From Polytrichum commune (lineage: Eukaryota; Streptophyta; Polytrichopsida; Polytrichales; Polytrichaceae), in contig OX485806.1 in assembly GCA_950295325.1 (NCBI GenBank), positions 33,914,001-33,978,000 of the forward strand: a stretch of DNA of 64,000 bases, in the 5' to 3' direction. Below, in pieces: positions 1-12,270 of the stretch. The notes below the pieces were generated by a model, which saw only the letters and a program-made list of their open reading frames with translations, searched no databases and was not told the origin of the DNA. A program made the translations under genes and the position numbers. Positions within the stretch are counted from its first letter, which is position 1. Each line of letters begins with the position of its first letter.

Positions 1-62
1 AATAGGCAGTCTCTGGAGGCAGAGCTTTCGAAGAAGACATTTCTGGCAGCGTGAGCTTATTA

Positions 63-92
63 GGAGAGGAGGAGGAGGAGGAGGAGGAGGAG
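63..92 (+). repeat. GGA-rich microsatellite in the uricase 5' leader
   Basis: A run of GGA/GAG triplets lies directly upstream of the uricase start codon and is therefore probably in its 5' untranslated region. Purine-rich tracts are common in plant leaders; no specific role can be read from it. The promoter itself lies outside or at the very edge of the window. Confidence 0.6.
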
Positions 93-103
93 GTTGTTGA
101 AGT

Positions 104-3100
104 ATGGCCGGGGAGTTCGATCTGCAGCAGCAACACGGGAAGGCGAGAGTTCGAGTTGCGCGGTTGTGGCGTGGCCGGAGCCCCGGGGAGCAGCACCGGA
201 TCGTGGAGTGGAATGTCTCGATTTCCATCACCTCACACGCGCTTCCGGCGTTTACCGATGGCGACAATTCTTCGATCGTCGCTACGGATTCCATCAAGAA
301 CACGGTTCGTCGTTGTTCTGTCCCGCCTTGCCGCCTCCTTTCGTGTACACGCTCGTTGGCGTCGTATTGATTCTCTCTCTCATTCTCTTTCTGCTTCTGC
401 TTTGTGTTGTCTTACATCCCTGTTTCCCTGTGAATTTTCTGGCCGGAAATCCTCTTGGAAATCTTGTCAATGGAATCGCTTGGATCAGCTGACCTGCGTT
501 ACAGTCGGCTTCCTCGAGGAAGTTCTGCTATTGGTTCAGAACGCCTCAACTTGGCTAAAATGTCGTTCAATCCAAGGTTCCAAAGATATGTTCTGCGAGT
601 CCCCCTTTAGAGGGATGTGGACTCAACGAAATTGAAAGGGCTTTATGTCTGAGCATTTGCAACATTCCCTTAGTAACTTATAGAACGGAAATTTCACAAA
701 GAAGAGGGCGTTCTCGTAGAGATAAAACTATTTCACACGACGTTGTGGATGCCTGCAATTTATCATCAATTAATCTGTGGTTTTAAATTTATGGCTCGAT
801 AGACAGCTTGGGCTTTGGGCTTTGGTGTATTCAACTACTGCTGGGTTTTCCGATTCTTCAGTTGTTTGCACTCCTTTTTTCACTGCTATGGCACAAACAA
901 GTGTAGGGTCGCCTTCATTTGAGTGGACTTGCTAATTATTCAAATTTCTGGTGTGATTCTATCTCCGTTTCCTCTTTACCTTATCGCCCTTTAGTTAGTG
1001 GAATTTTCCGTTGCCGAGCTGAGCAGGTTTTACCCATTAACAATCCAAACTTTCTTCACTCTTCCTGCCCTCAATTGTGCGGTTAGACCAAAATTCAATC
1101 CGCACCCGAAAGCCTAGATAAGATCAAGTGCTCTCAAATGCGACTGACGTATTGCGAGTTTCGAAGCTGATCTTTACAAGTAATTGGAGATTATATAACG
1201 CTCGTCTTGTACCTTGAAGTTGAGCGTTTTCCAACGATGATTGACCCGTGTAATTTATGTAGACCTCCTCATATTTGCTAGATCTATGGACTCCTTGGAC
1301 TTATTACACTTATTAGAGTTCTTAGAGCCTGGTTTACAGAACCTGTCAGGTCTTGATCCCTGCATCTCACGGGCATTCTTACTTGATAGTTGGTAATTTA
1401 CTATGTTTATGGTGGTAATTGTGAATAGGTGTATGCCCTGGCAAAGCAATGCAATGAGGAGCTCTCTGTAGAAGACTTTGGAATTATTGTTGGACAACAT
1501 TTTGTGCGAACGTACCCTAAGGTATGCATTATGATGAGATAGCAATCTGCTGTACGCTTCATCCAGAGTCACAACGTAGGCGGAGGAAAATGGCTGGTTA
1601 TTTGTGTGTTTTATCCTCATATGCAAATTGTCCTCATCTTTACCTTGTAGTATTCCTATCTGTGTTACCCAGGCTCAAGATGTATCGCACATACATCGGG
1701 CCTTTACCATGCATTTTCAGCATGGAGTAATTTTTAGTATTTCTAAAGCTTCTGTCTACAGATTGTCACAGGTTGTAAGGTTTCACTTTGGGAGAAGCCA
1801 TGGGATCGAGTTGTTGTGAATGGTGTTGCTCACAATCATGGTAACTACCAGAACCTCTCTCCTCTTACTTGGAATACGGTATTGAATTGATCCAGAGTTG
1901 TAGTCACCTGTTATGTGCCATAGTTGGGCTGAATGGTTTGATGTCAGCCAAACACACCAAGACCTTGTTGCTGTGGATTAAATTTGCCTACACGTGACCT
2001 GAAATTTCAATGACCAAAGCACTAGGAGTGTTCTGTGGCGTTGTGCTCTTAGAGTTGAGCAGGCTGTACCAAACCCCCTCCCCCCCCCCTCCCGCCCCCT
2101 TTGTCTTTAATTCAGGCACAAATGGTTAATCTACTACCTTGTTGGTCACATTGGAAATGATGTGATTCTGTTTTGATTGCAGGCTTCAAATTGGGCACTG
2201 GGAAACACACTGCAGAAGTTATTGTTGGTAGTAGTGGACAGGCCAAGGTGACGACTGGTTTATCAGATTTGTCTTTGCTGAAGACAACCCAGGTACTTGA
2301 TACCTATCATTCAACGAGACACAAGTGCTTGTGTGTAACCATTTATGTACAAATGTGTATTCTCTAAGAGGTTATAAGTTCCCCTTTGTGAAGTGCAACT
2401 TATATGGATCTGCTAGCAAAAGGGACCTCACCAATTAAAGTCCATAACAAAAAGTAGGCTTTGATAGAGTTTCTATTGCACTTGGAATCTGACTTTACAA
2501 TCTTGTCTTTAGTGTCAAAAAGTATCTTAACAAGTGATGGTAGTCCTCTTGCATACTTGGTCGTGGTGCCAACTGTGTCTTACTTCTACTCGGAAGCATT
2601 GGAGGCATTCCCACTTATTCTCAACACCCCCCCCCCCCTTGTATCTAAACAAGAGTTCACTGGTGTGAGCTAACACATGCAATGGGTGGTATTCACAGTC
2701 CGGGTTTGAAAATTTTGTTCGTGATAAGTACACTATTTTGGGGGAGACAAAGGAGAGGATGATGGCTTCAACAGTTACTGCTCGTTGGAGGTATGTGTAT
2801 ACTAAGTTTACACAGTAGATTATTTTTTCTTTGTTTTATGTGATTGCAACTTTTTATCCAAAGCCTGATTGGTTGATTTGTGGCACAGCTATACGAGCAA
2901 CCGTGTGAGTTATCAGAAACTATACGAAGCTGTCAAAGATGAGCTTGTCAACAGCTTTTTTGGCCCTGCTGAGACTGGAACATATAGCCCTTCAGTTCAG
3001 AACACACTATACCTCATGGCAAAAGCTGTTCTACTCAGGTATTGGTTCTTAAAAAATTTAGTGGTCTTTACGTCTAGTAAATTGCTTATGAGTCCCTGTG

Positions 3101-3854
3101 CTTTTTTGTGGATGTAGTGAGTGCTAACTTTGAAGTGTGAAAGGTTGATCATGATAAATTTATTGGTGAAAGTTAGTTGTGCTCTGATAAGCTTTGGCAG
3201 ATATCCGCTGGATATTAATTGTAAGAGAAAATTTTCCCATTTGTACAATGCTCATGGACGGTTGTACTGTACATGCAGATATCCAGAAGTTGAGTCGGTG
3301 TACTTAAACATGCCAAATATTCACTTCCTTCCTGTGAACTTGCCCACAGTCGGTGTAAAGGTGAGTTGAGATCATTATGTATAGTACTTTCCCATTTTGT
3401 TGTATTTCGTACCATACATTAGGGATTGCATCATCTTTCTTTTATGTTCTGATAAATTTGTTAGTGCTATGGAATGGAATATAACTTTTTTAGGAAATAC
3501 CATCTCAAGGTAAAAACATCATCTGTGTTTTCTAACTCTAGTTCATTATGTGTGCTACGATTTAATAAAAGCTTGGTGAAATTGTCATTCAAACTTTCTC
3601 AAACTGCTGCTGTGGGGTTGTTGAATTAAGCCGGCTTCTCCATGCCCAGTTTCTAGAATTCTGCCCAATTCAGGAAACAAGTAGACCACTTCCATAGCTG
3701 AAGCAAGTTAATGTCAATCCATGGAACTGAAATTTTTTGTGCTGTTGTGTTTCCACAGTTTGAAAACGATGTCTTCTTACCAACTGATGAGCCACATGGA
3801 TCAATTGAGGCGTGTCTAACCAGGAGACACTCCATGGCCGTCTCCAAGTTGTGA
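104..3854 (+). CDS. UOX: Uricase (urate oxidase), peroxisomal, 8 exons
   Basis: Oxidises urate to 5-hydroxyisourate in the peroxisome (purine catabolism to allantoin). I assembled exons by homology and GT-AG sites: 104-304, 1429-1521, 1762-1840, 2183-2292, 2699-2790, 2889-3038, 3279-3360, 3759-3854. They join in phase to 903 nt, 300 residues, the usual family length. Recognisable blocks are VEWNVSIS, FTDGDNSSIVATDSIKNT (active-site Thr region), ERMMASTVTA (urate-binding Arg region), PSVQNTLYLMAK (conserved Gln), MPNIHFLPVN (conserved Asn and His) and LPTDEPHGSI. The protein ends in SKL, a canonical PTS1 peroxisome signal. The ATG at 104 has A at -3 and G at +4. All eight exons are open and no damage is visible, so the gene looks functional. 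The minor uncertainty is exact splice choice. Confidence 0.93.
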
Positions 3855-4547
3855 CTACACTAAGTGCCCGATCAGGTGTGTGGTGAAGTACTTGCTGTAA
3901 ATTTTCTTGTGTTTCTCATTCAATCTCTTTCCAGTGACTATTAGTGATGGTCCTTGTGGAATGAGAGCAAAGATGCAGAGAAGAACACTTTCAGATCACT
4001 GGAATATACCCTCCCCATTGTGTTTACTATTGAACATGGAATGGTGTCTATATTCTGAGCACATGGGCCGTGTGTCTCATTGGGACGTGTGTCTTTTTGG
4101 TTTCCGTTCTTGAAAGTGCCTAAGGGTGTACATTCTAACCTTGATAATATCACACCATCCGTTTCACCATTAAGTGTGATATAAACAAGGTGTGACATAT
4201 TTGATAATGTCACATTTTGAAGATTTGTGCATAATGTGATATTATCCAAAAAAAAAAGGTAGAAAATCAAAATGAAATTACAATGTAAAAAAAAAAAAAA
4301 AAACAAACACAAGACTTCAATGTTTTTGAATGTAAAATATAATTCAAAATTGTGAATAACAACATGAGCACATCACAATGTGTCATTGAGATCAGCCAAT
4401 CACTAGCTTCCAATGTAGCAACAACAACAAAAACAACAACACAACGAAGAACACCTGCACTGCATGAAGAAACACAAGCCTATGATAGAAAGTGTGCATT
4501 TAAATTCCAAATGAACAATGGTTCATTATATACAAGTGAGCTCGACC

Positions 4548-4698
4548 ATGAGCTTGACTAACCTACCTAGGAGACTGTTTCTACTTATGAGCTTGACTAA
4601 CCTACCTAGAAGACTGTTTCTACTTATGAGCTTGACTAACCTACCTAGAAGATTGTTTCTACTTATGAGCTTGACTAACTAATCTAGAAGATTGTTCC
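4548..4698. repeat. 39-bp minisatellite, about 3.9 copies
   Basis: Unit begins ATGAGCTTGACTAACCTACC and repeats every 39 bp at 4548, 4587, 4626 and 4665, the last copy degenerate. It lies inside the TA-flanked DNA transposon. Confidence 0.85.
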
Positions 4699-5212
4699 TA
4701 ATTGAATGCCCACTTAGGATGAGCGGCTAACACTTATGATCTTACTAGATTCTCCTATGCGACTATTGACTATAGAAACAGTGAAGACCGTGCCACATAT
4801 CTTGAGATTTCTACATTGCAAACCAATTGAACTAATTTAGCTTAAGTCGACACTACTCTGTACCAGCTCAGCTAAACCGTAGAACTTAACATCCTAAATT
4901 ACTTCACACAAGCTGAAACCCTCAAAGACACATAGGTGAACACATGTGACGGAAGGTGGGGTGCATAGAGGCCAAGAAGTCTTGGCAGCGCCGTCAAAGA
5001 CAACACCTTTGAGTGCCGTGTATAGACAACACCGTTCAGGGTTGGTGCACAGAGGCGGCTCATGACCCTTTGAATAACATTGCATTTATCACAGGGGTGG
5101 CTCATGACCCTTTTGGCTACTACAATATGTCCATCCAACCATCACATACAATCCATCCATATTTGATATTATCACATTTACACTACGGATTTTGGAAAAA
5201 AATAGTGACATT

Positions 5213-5264
5213 AACAAGGGTGATAGGGATAATAACAAGGGTGATAGGGATAATAACGAGGGAG
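5213..5264. repeat. 21-bp subterminal repeat, 2.5 copies
   Basis: The 21-bp unit AACAAGGGTGATAGGGATAA(T) occurs at 5213 and 5234, with a partial third copy from 5255. It is subterminal in the pogo-like element. The core AACAAGGGTGA also recurs next to the right terminus (5322-5332), so it may be a transposase-binding repeat; that role is inference. Confidence 0.7.
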
Positions 5265-5354
5265 TTTTACACTAAGAAAATCGGTTTCAAACTTTTAGGT
5301 GACAGTATCAAGGTGTCCCATTAACAAGGGTGACATTATCAAGGTTAGACTGTA

Positions 5355-6628
5355 TTTGTCTTTCAACGATTCCAAATTCTGTTTCTTGACTTTTACATGC
5401 TCCTCCACTGCACTGTCTATGGTATTTAGTGCCGTGTGCGTAATAGTGTTACTTGTCATATTTTGAGGCGTGTGCTAGGTCACGTTGATGATTAACGACT
5501 TCACCATAAGTTTCACCTCATGACACTTGGCATTCAAGTGGGCCTATTAAATCTTGGCATGAGTACGTTTTACTAGTGTTATGAGGTTCATCCCTCTGTT
5601 ACACAATGGTCTACAAGTTGATTAAAGTGTACACAAATGACACTTGCCATTAACATGCTCAATTATATCTTCTTGCATACTCAAATGTAAATACATGACA
5701 CTTGCCATTAGTATCCCTTGCATACTTAAGCACAAGACTATTATCTAACCTATCCCAATGTGCTATTCTAAATGTCATGTATATATTTTTTCACTTGAAG
5801 AAGGTACTTATGTTGACAAACATAATCATATTGGCAATCAGCGGGCGTGACACTTTGAGACCTCTAGGCATCTAGTTTAGGCCCTACGCAAATAGTGTAC
5901 ATGACATTGAATACCATAAACGGCGTAGTTGGTTGAGAAGATCTCTTCTACTTCACCTTCTTCTCCAACAATTCTACTTCTAGTATGTATGTCTTATCCT
6001 ACTATGTTGGAAGGTGATATCATCCTCCCTCTCTTGGAAGATGACGCACATGACTATATAGGGACCTTTTTACATATTTTGCAGGCAACCCAAGGTTTCA
6101 TAATTTTTTTGCTTGAGAGCCCATACGAGTATTCTTATTTTAGGTTGTCCAATTTTTTTTGGGGTTTCCTCAGGGATGTGGCATGTGAGTTGGGATAGAG
6201 ACTTGCCATGACCTGTTGATCAACTAGAAACCATGTCTTTGATGGCCAAGCTCTTTAGGGCTACTCAACCCTAAAAGTGAGACTTCATCTCATGATTCTG
6301 GGATTTTTTATTCCACCAAGGTCAAACTAAATTTCCCAAACCCATTTCATGAGGTCACCAACAAAAATCAGCAACTCTTATGGTAGATTGAACCATATGG
6401 ATAGAAACTTTGTAGAGTTCTGAATGGAGACTATTAGAAACAAAAAGGTTTTCCAATGGATAATTTACACAAAGAGTTTTTTTGGGATACAAATGTAAGC
6501 ACAGATGGGGAGTTGTTAACGTGCTCATATATTACTCAAAAACATATCAAGAAAAATGGTATTATGTATATCAAAATATATTTAATGTCGTACAACAATG
6601 AATTGATACCCTTTGACTTTCCACCTAG
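5355..6628. other. Gene-free interval
   Basis: No recognisable coding region, RNA gene or repeat boundary. The sequence is AT-rich with scattered stops. Short open frames at 5929-6198 and 6456-6638 have low-complexity translations without recognisable motifs. Confidence 0.5.
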
Positions 6629-7003
6629 GACAACTTAAAGCAACGGATTGTAGGTAAAAACCTTATATATAGAAGCATGATTCCAAGTGTTGTTGTGGAT
6701 GACTTCATCCTCATCATTGTTTGCATGCAAGACCAATAAAAACAAATTACACATGTGTTTACATGGTACATAGGGTTGTTTCCCACCAATGCTAGTGTTG
6801 TGGATTTCGAGAAAGGATGCGCACGAGCATTTGGGGTACTCGTTGACTGTGATATGGTGATGCTCATCGAGGGTAGTGTTGTTCTGGTCGGAAACAATAT
6901 AGATCTTCCCATCGGACATAGAAGTCAAGTTCACCTTCTCCATAACTACCATTGAAAACGACCGAGCAAGTGACATGCGTTGGTATTGGGATTTTGAAAA
7001 CAA
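6629..7003 (-). pseudogene. SWIM zinc-finger fragment of a MULE/FAR1-type transposase
   Basis: The minus-strand frame contains a CxCx(n)CxH SWIM pattern: PKCSCASF, then YVPCKHMCNLFLLVL, followed by a tail of the form DEDEVIHNNTW. This order (CSC, CKH, hydrophobic helix, then an IH-containing segment) is typical of the C-terminal part of plant MULE-type transposases. The catalytic DDE region is not detectable upstream, and the open frame is only about 120 codons, so this is a truncated remnant. An overlapping frame at 6864-7082 continues the homology weakly and suggests a frameshift. No terminal inverted repeats were found. SWIM alone also occurs in FAR1/FHY3 host factors; truncation and context favour a transposon. 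Confidence 0.6.
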
Positions 7004-7082
7004 CCCTTAACTTCCCAAGCCCATGAAAGGGTTGTTTTGAGTGTATTTCACACAATGTTGGTTGTGGAATTTTCATGGACAA

Positions 7083-8152
7083 GTTTTAGGTTAAAATGGG
7101 ATTTGTTTGTAGGATCTTGAAACATTGGAGATGAGCTATAACGAGGGAAAAAATGAGAACAAATAATCCTAGGAATTTTTAGATCATAACAATGGAAGGA
7201 AGTGATGCATGAGAAATTGCCATGTTTTATCTCCTAGGTAAATACCTTTGACCAATCAAATTGACCTAGAAAATGAGAGGAAGGCTTGTGTGATCCTCAA
7301 GATGGGAACAACTCAATAGTTGAGCATCTTCACAAATTCTCATGCCCAAATGTGCAATGACAATAGGCTAGCCACCTTGCATTTGGAGTGTGTAAATTGT
7401 GCCATATTTCACAAGCAACTTTCAACCGTCTCTCATGGGAAGAACATGGGACATACCCCTTAAATCCCATGGGTCACAATGTTATAGATGGGAAAGTTGC
7501 ATGTCCCATGATAGAGGGGAATCATCATGGGACAAACCAAAGTGAGATGCATCAACTATGAGAATTTGTTTCATCTCACAATTGTCTCTCTCAATCAAAA
7601 GGATAATTTCAATAATTTTATTTCAAAACATGATGGCCCCTCCACACTTGACTCTATCTTCGCTGGTTTAGGGTTTTTACTTTGACAATGAATAACGTTT
7701 CATTATGAGCTCCAAAAATTATTGGAAAAGTGACTACAACTTTGATTTGGATTTACTAATCATCTCATACTAATCGTATGTTTATTATTGAATGTCCATG
7801 AAAGAATGTTCTATCTTTGTTTCATTTAAGAGATCTTGTAGATCTAATCTAGATCTAGATTTGAGTCACCTTTCGTAAGTAATTACCTATGTGTGTGAGA
7901 GAGACAAAGAGAGGGAATTACCACCTATAAGTGTTTTTCATTCATCCAACAAGAAGCCTTGAAATAGTAAACAAGCCTCATTTGATTATTTTTAATCATT
8001 CAGACACCGGATTTAAGTTCAAAGACCCCAAATTAGTCTAGTCCAAATTATTTGAGATGAATCCGTTAAAAATCTATGAGGGACAAGTTTTTATGTTGGA
8101 TGAAAGAGAGGTGTTTTCATTTCTATATTCGTACATTACAAGATAAATGCTG
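7083..8152. other. Gene-free AT-rich interval
   Basis: No coding frame or RNA gene is recognisable. Short stretches with CATGGGACA-like words recur around 7440-7550 (CATGGGA repeated on both strands), but I cannot define an element. Confidence 0.5.
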
Positions 8153-8442
8153 TGTCGTATAAATAACGATCGTGTGTCACTGCAACTCAAGTACCAACCA
8201 CCACTAACAAATAACACTAAAACATAGCAAAGTCACACATAAACAACATACCTCGATACTTCACCTCACACAAGCTCTCTCCACACACTCACTCACAAGA
8301 CTTGACTTGGCAAGAATGCTAAGCCAAGGAGGAGGCTCCTCACTTAGGAGCCTTCCTCTTCACATCTAGATTCATCCATCCAAATCTAGATGGATGAAAC
8401 CCAACGGATGAGGTGCGGCCGTCGACGCCGCATACCGTGACA
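8153..8442 (-). mobile_element. Solo LTR related to the methyltransferase retrotransposon
   Basis: Read on the minus strand, this 290-bp block starts TGTCACGG and ends TTATACGACA, the same termini as the methyltransferase element (TGTCACGT ... TTACACGACA). It shares an internal core, CAAGTCAAGTCTTGTGAGTG. It also keeps palindromes at matching places, such as GGCTCCT/AGGAGCC and TTCATCC/GGATGAA, although the sequences differ. It therefore looks like an LTR of a sister family. No clear target duplication flanks it, so it is old or rearranged, and it may have truncated the gypsy element that follows. Confidence 0.65.
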
Positions 8443-8478
8443 TCCTCCAAATTAGTATAGAAACACGACAGAACAAAC

Positions 8479-11274
8479 CTATGTGTCTGAGGCGGATTGG
8501 AAGTATGTGGAGGTGAAAACTAGGAATGGGAAGGTTAGGCAGATGAAGATGGGGTCTAAGTTGGAGGAAAATGAAATCAAGGAGTATAGTGAATTAGTGG
8601 ATGGGTTCAGTGACACATTTGCATGGTTATATGACGAGCTTAGAGGCATACATTGGGAGATGGTGGAGCACCGCATTCCTTTGATTCCAGGTGCTAGACC
8701 AATGAGACAAAAAAAAGAAGGATGAACACATAGTTGGAGTTGTTAGTGAGGGCAGAGTTGGAGAGGTTGTTAAAGGCTGGGTTTATAAAGCGGGTAGAGA
8801 TCAAGGATTGGGTGTCTCCGATGGTGTTGGTCAAGAAGAAGAACGGGAAATTGAGGGTGTGTGTTGATTATAGGAAGTTGAATGCTTGCACACAGAATGA
8901 TCATTTTCCCTTATCATTCATCACGCTACTTTTAGAGAAGGTAGGTGGGCATGCCTGCTACACGTTCATGGATGGTTATGTGAGTTATAACTAGATTTTC
9001 ATAGCGTTACAAGATATTCATGAGACGGCTTTCACCATGCCTTGGGGCACGTTCGTGTGGGTGGTCATGCCATTTGGATTGTGTAATGCTTTAGCCACGT
9101 TTCAGATACTGGTCATGTACATCTTCACCGACTTGTTGTACAAATCCATGACAGTGTTCGTGGATGATTTTAGCACTCAGTCTAGTTCTAGTTAACATTT
9201 AGAGTGTGTGAGAGAGGTTTTGATTAGATGTCGGAAGATGCAGTTGGCTTTGAATCCGGACAAGACCTTCTTAGGAGTGCAGAGAGGAGTGTTGTTAGGA
9301 TACGTGGTGAGTGAGAAGAGAAGAGAGCCGGACCCGGAAAAGATAGCAGTCATAGATGAGTTGGCTACGCCAACCAATGCCATGGGCATAGCCAAGTTGT
9401 TGGGACACGTAGGGTGGTATAGAGAGTTGATCACGGATTATGCAAAGATTGCGGTATCTATCACGCAACTCCTTAAGAATGATGGTAAGTTTGAGTGGAT
9501 AGAGGCATGCCAATAAACATTCGAGGAGTTGAGGTCGAAACTTAGCACCTACCCGGTGTTGAGGTCACCAGATTGGGGAAAACCATTTCATGTGTTTTGT
9601 GATGCTGGTGCGGTGGCCCGTAAGTAGTGCATTGTGTCAGTCAACAGGAAACAAAGAAAATGATCAACCGGTGGCTTATGCGAGCCGACAGTTGACCCCC
9701 GCGGAGAGAAATTATTCAACCACTGAAAGGGAGTGCTTGGCCATAGTCTTCTCCGTTAAGAAGTTTCGTCGATCACATGGCGATTAAATTTTTAGTCAAC
9801 AAGGCGGAGTTGAGTGGGAGGTTGGCTAGGTGGGTCCTACTGTTGGAAGAGTTCGATTATACCGTAAAATATAAGCCCGGGCGTATGCACTTGCAAACGG
9901 ACCACTTATCAAGGTTGTTTGATGAGGTTTGATCCAATCCAATTGACGATAGCTTGAGGGATGACAAATTTTTTCTGGTAACCGCTAAAGCGGATTGGTA
10001 TTAAGGCATTGTTGAATTTCTAACAACTCAACAGTTAACTGGAGATTGGACGAAGGAGGATAGGAGGAAGGTCAGAGTTAATAGCAGGCACTACGCGGTG
10101 ATAGGGCAGAAATTATTCATGAGAGGGGCTGATGGTCTATTGAGGCGTTGCGTGTCGGAGGTAGGAGTGCCCTTTATCTTGGCCGCATGCCATGATAATG
10201 TATGTGGTGGACATTTTTCTAGACTACTCACATGCCAAAAGATACTTAGGGCATGTTATTTCTGGCCCGACCTGTTTAAGGATGCTAAGGAGTATGTCAA
10301 GAAATGTGATGCATGTCAGAGGTATGCGAGGAATGACCTCTGTATAGAATTGCCACTTCATGTGTCCTTATTTCTAGTCCCTTTTGATAAATGAGGAATC
10401 GATTATGTTGGAGAGGTTCACTCCCATTCCTCAAAATGTATGGTATATATTATAGTGGCCGCAAAGTATTTGACTAAGGGTAGAAGCTAAGGCAGTGAAA
10501 ACTAACACGGCCGCCTATATCGCCACGTTCATGTATGAGAACATCATTTCAAGGTTTGGGTGCTCCATGATTTTAGTTAGTGATAGGGGAACTCATTTCC
10601 TGAATTCTTTAATTCAAGAGATGACAGATAGGTTTAACATAGATTATAGAAAAACAACTCCTTATCATCCGCAGACCAATGGTCAAACGGGGCGTGTTAA
10701 CGGGACATTGGTGAGCATACTTCGCAAGACGATTCATGACTCTAAGAGGAATTGGGATGTCAAGTTGACAACGGCATTGTGGGCTTATCGAACAACCTTC
10801 AAGGTGACAACTCAAGCCACCCTATTTTCGTTGGTGTACGGATTGGAAGCGACTCTTTCCATTGAGTTTGAGGTCAAGTCATTGCGAGTGGCAGTAGATT
10901 CGCGTCTCACGGATAGTCAGTCACCGAGGAATAAATTGACAACATTTGAAGAGCTTGATGAGAGACGAAGGATGAGCGCTCAACACATTGAAACTATTCA
11001 AAGGCGAAGGAAGATCACCTTCGACCAACGGCACAAGACAAGGATTTTGAGGCCATGTATGATGATGTTACTTCAGGATGCTAGAAAGCTAGAGTTTCCA
11101 AGTAAGTTTGATACCGTATGGTTGGGACCATATCTCATTAGTGAGACATTTCCGAACAACTTAGTGCAATTGGAAACTTTGAATGGGGAAAACTTCCAAC
11201 CCGCACATCCCACAGTCGATGCAAGGAGTATTGAGCTTGAAATGACAACTTGCCTGCAGAACAAGATAATCTAG
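8479..11274 (+). pseudogene. Decayed Ty3/gypsy pol (RT, RNase H, integrase)
   Basis: In order: linker (8483-8725); RT start with VSPMVLVKKKNGKLRVCVDY (8734-8994); RT core with MPFGLCNA and FVDD, in which the usual YxDD reads VFVDD (9000-9180); thumb/connection (9208-9516); RNase H with CDAG, then [17 protein letters not shown] after a frameshift (9530-9920); integrase zinc region with CxxC as KKCDACQRY (10098-10394); and integrase core with VSDRGTHF and PYHPQTNGQTGRVNG (10495-10720). The catalytic Glu is Gly in that last motif. There are several in-frame stops (8992, near 9190, 9514, 10392) and frameshifts near 8720, 9610 and 9780. No gag or protease is left. It is dead. Its 3' LTR follows at 11301. 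Confidence 0.9.
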
Positions 11275-11300
11275 ATCCATCCCCTAATGGTCGCCAATTA

Positions 11301-12270
11301 TGTGAGCCCAAATCGGTGCCTACATTCTAATTGAACTGAAAATCATGTTCAAACACCAATGTTAGCATTTTGTGGTGTTAGTTTTAGGCTTGATGGAGTT
11401 GGAGGGAATTAAATTTAGTTAGTTTCAAAATTAAGTTTGAAAGTGTTGTGATTTAAAAGGGGAAAAACTAAAAAGTAAGGTGTGTTAATTAGAGTTTGGT
11501 AAAGGGATAAACCAGTAAGGGCCTTGGCCATCTTTAATTGTTGGTTTTTGGTGAGTAATGTGTTCGTTTAGGGGTAGGGCACCCTCCTAGAGTTGGATTA
11601 GGCTCTGGATTTCCGGGCGGCACCGGGAGGGGGTCTCAGAGGCTGGCTCGGAGGACTGGGTTGTGTGTATCCGGGCTGGAAGAGAAAAGAGGATGCGGCA
11701 GGGAGTTTGGGCAGCGAGGTCGCAATCTAGAGCTACTAAGGGGATGGGTAGTGGATGGAAGGGAAGGTGAAGAAAAATGCTGGATGCGGCAGCGGTGAAG
11801 AGGGGCTGGCACCAACAAGGGCAGCAAGGCCGCCGAAATGTGGGACTCAACATTGCTACCAGGAGGTGGAATGAGTCTGCTAGAGATTATGCCATGGGAA
11901 CGCCCAGATTCGAGGAGGAGGATTGAGGAGGAACGTGCGGAAGGGGTGCATATTCGGTTGAGAGGTGAGCCGACATGAGTTAGTCATTGGGTGAGCAAGA
12001 TGCAAGAATATTGTTGTGCGGTTGAAGAGCAAGATCCAGATCAATGCGAAGAATGCGAGTCAGGGGAACTCCTACCAGGGGGGATGAATTTACTAGCTTA
12101 GATGTCGAGCAAGTGTGCCAATGCGGAGGGAGCACAACTGCCTTGAGAAGGCTGCGTCCACAGGTGCAGCCATCCAGCAGGAGGAAAGGAAGCAAGGCGC
12201 GGTCTGGTTAAGGGGAGGGACTGCCACACTGAGGAGCCAACCTCACGAGGAGCTCCACGGGCCTCCCATC
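11301..12270 (+). mobile_element. 3' LTR of the decayed gypsy element, first part
   Basis: Begins TGTGAGCCCAAATCGG 26 bp after the pol remnant. Related LTR starts (TGTGAGCCCGATATTG) occur at 61352 (plus) and at 59819 (minus strand). A second shared point is GTGTTCGTTTAGGGG near 11560, matching GTGTTCATTCAAGGGG in the later LTRs. It is interrupted at 12270 by the methyltransferase element and appears to resume at 22285. Short minus-strand open frames at 11587-12195 are LTR noise. Confidence 0.65.

Larger units (their letters stand above)
4131..5352. mobile_element. Non-autonomous pogo/Tc1-mariner-like DNA transposon
   Basis: The ends form an inverted repeat: CATTCTAACCTTGATAAT on the left and, read on the other strand from 5352, CAGTCTAACCTTGATAAT. 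The similarity continues for several more bases (ATCAC/GTCAC). TA dinucleotides flank both ends (4129-4130 and 5353-5354), as expected for Tc1/mariner target duplication, and CAGT-type termini are typical of the pogo branch. The 1.2-kb interior has no transposase ORF, so it would need one supplied in trans. It holds two minisatellites. It sits about 280 bp after the uricase stop, so it may overlap that gene's 3' end. Confidence 0.7.

Noticed and set aside
51-635. Long plus-strand open frames over uricase exon 1 (for example the glutamate-rich frame from 51)
   Set aside because: They start at non-ATG codons, run through the GGA repeat, and continue past the exon 1 donor; the uricase frame from ATG 104 has clear homology.
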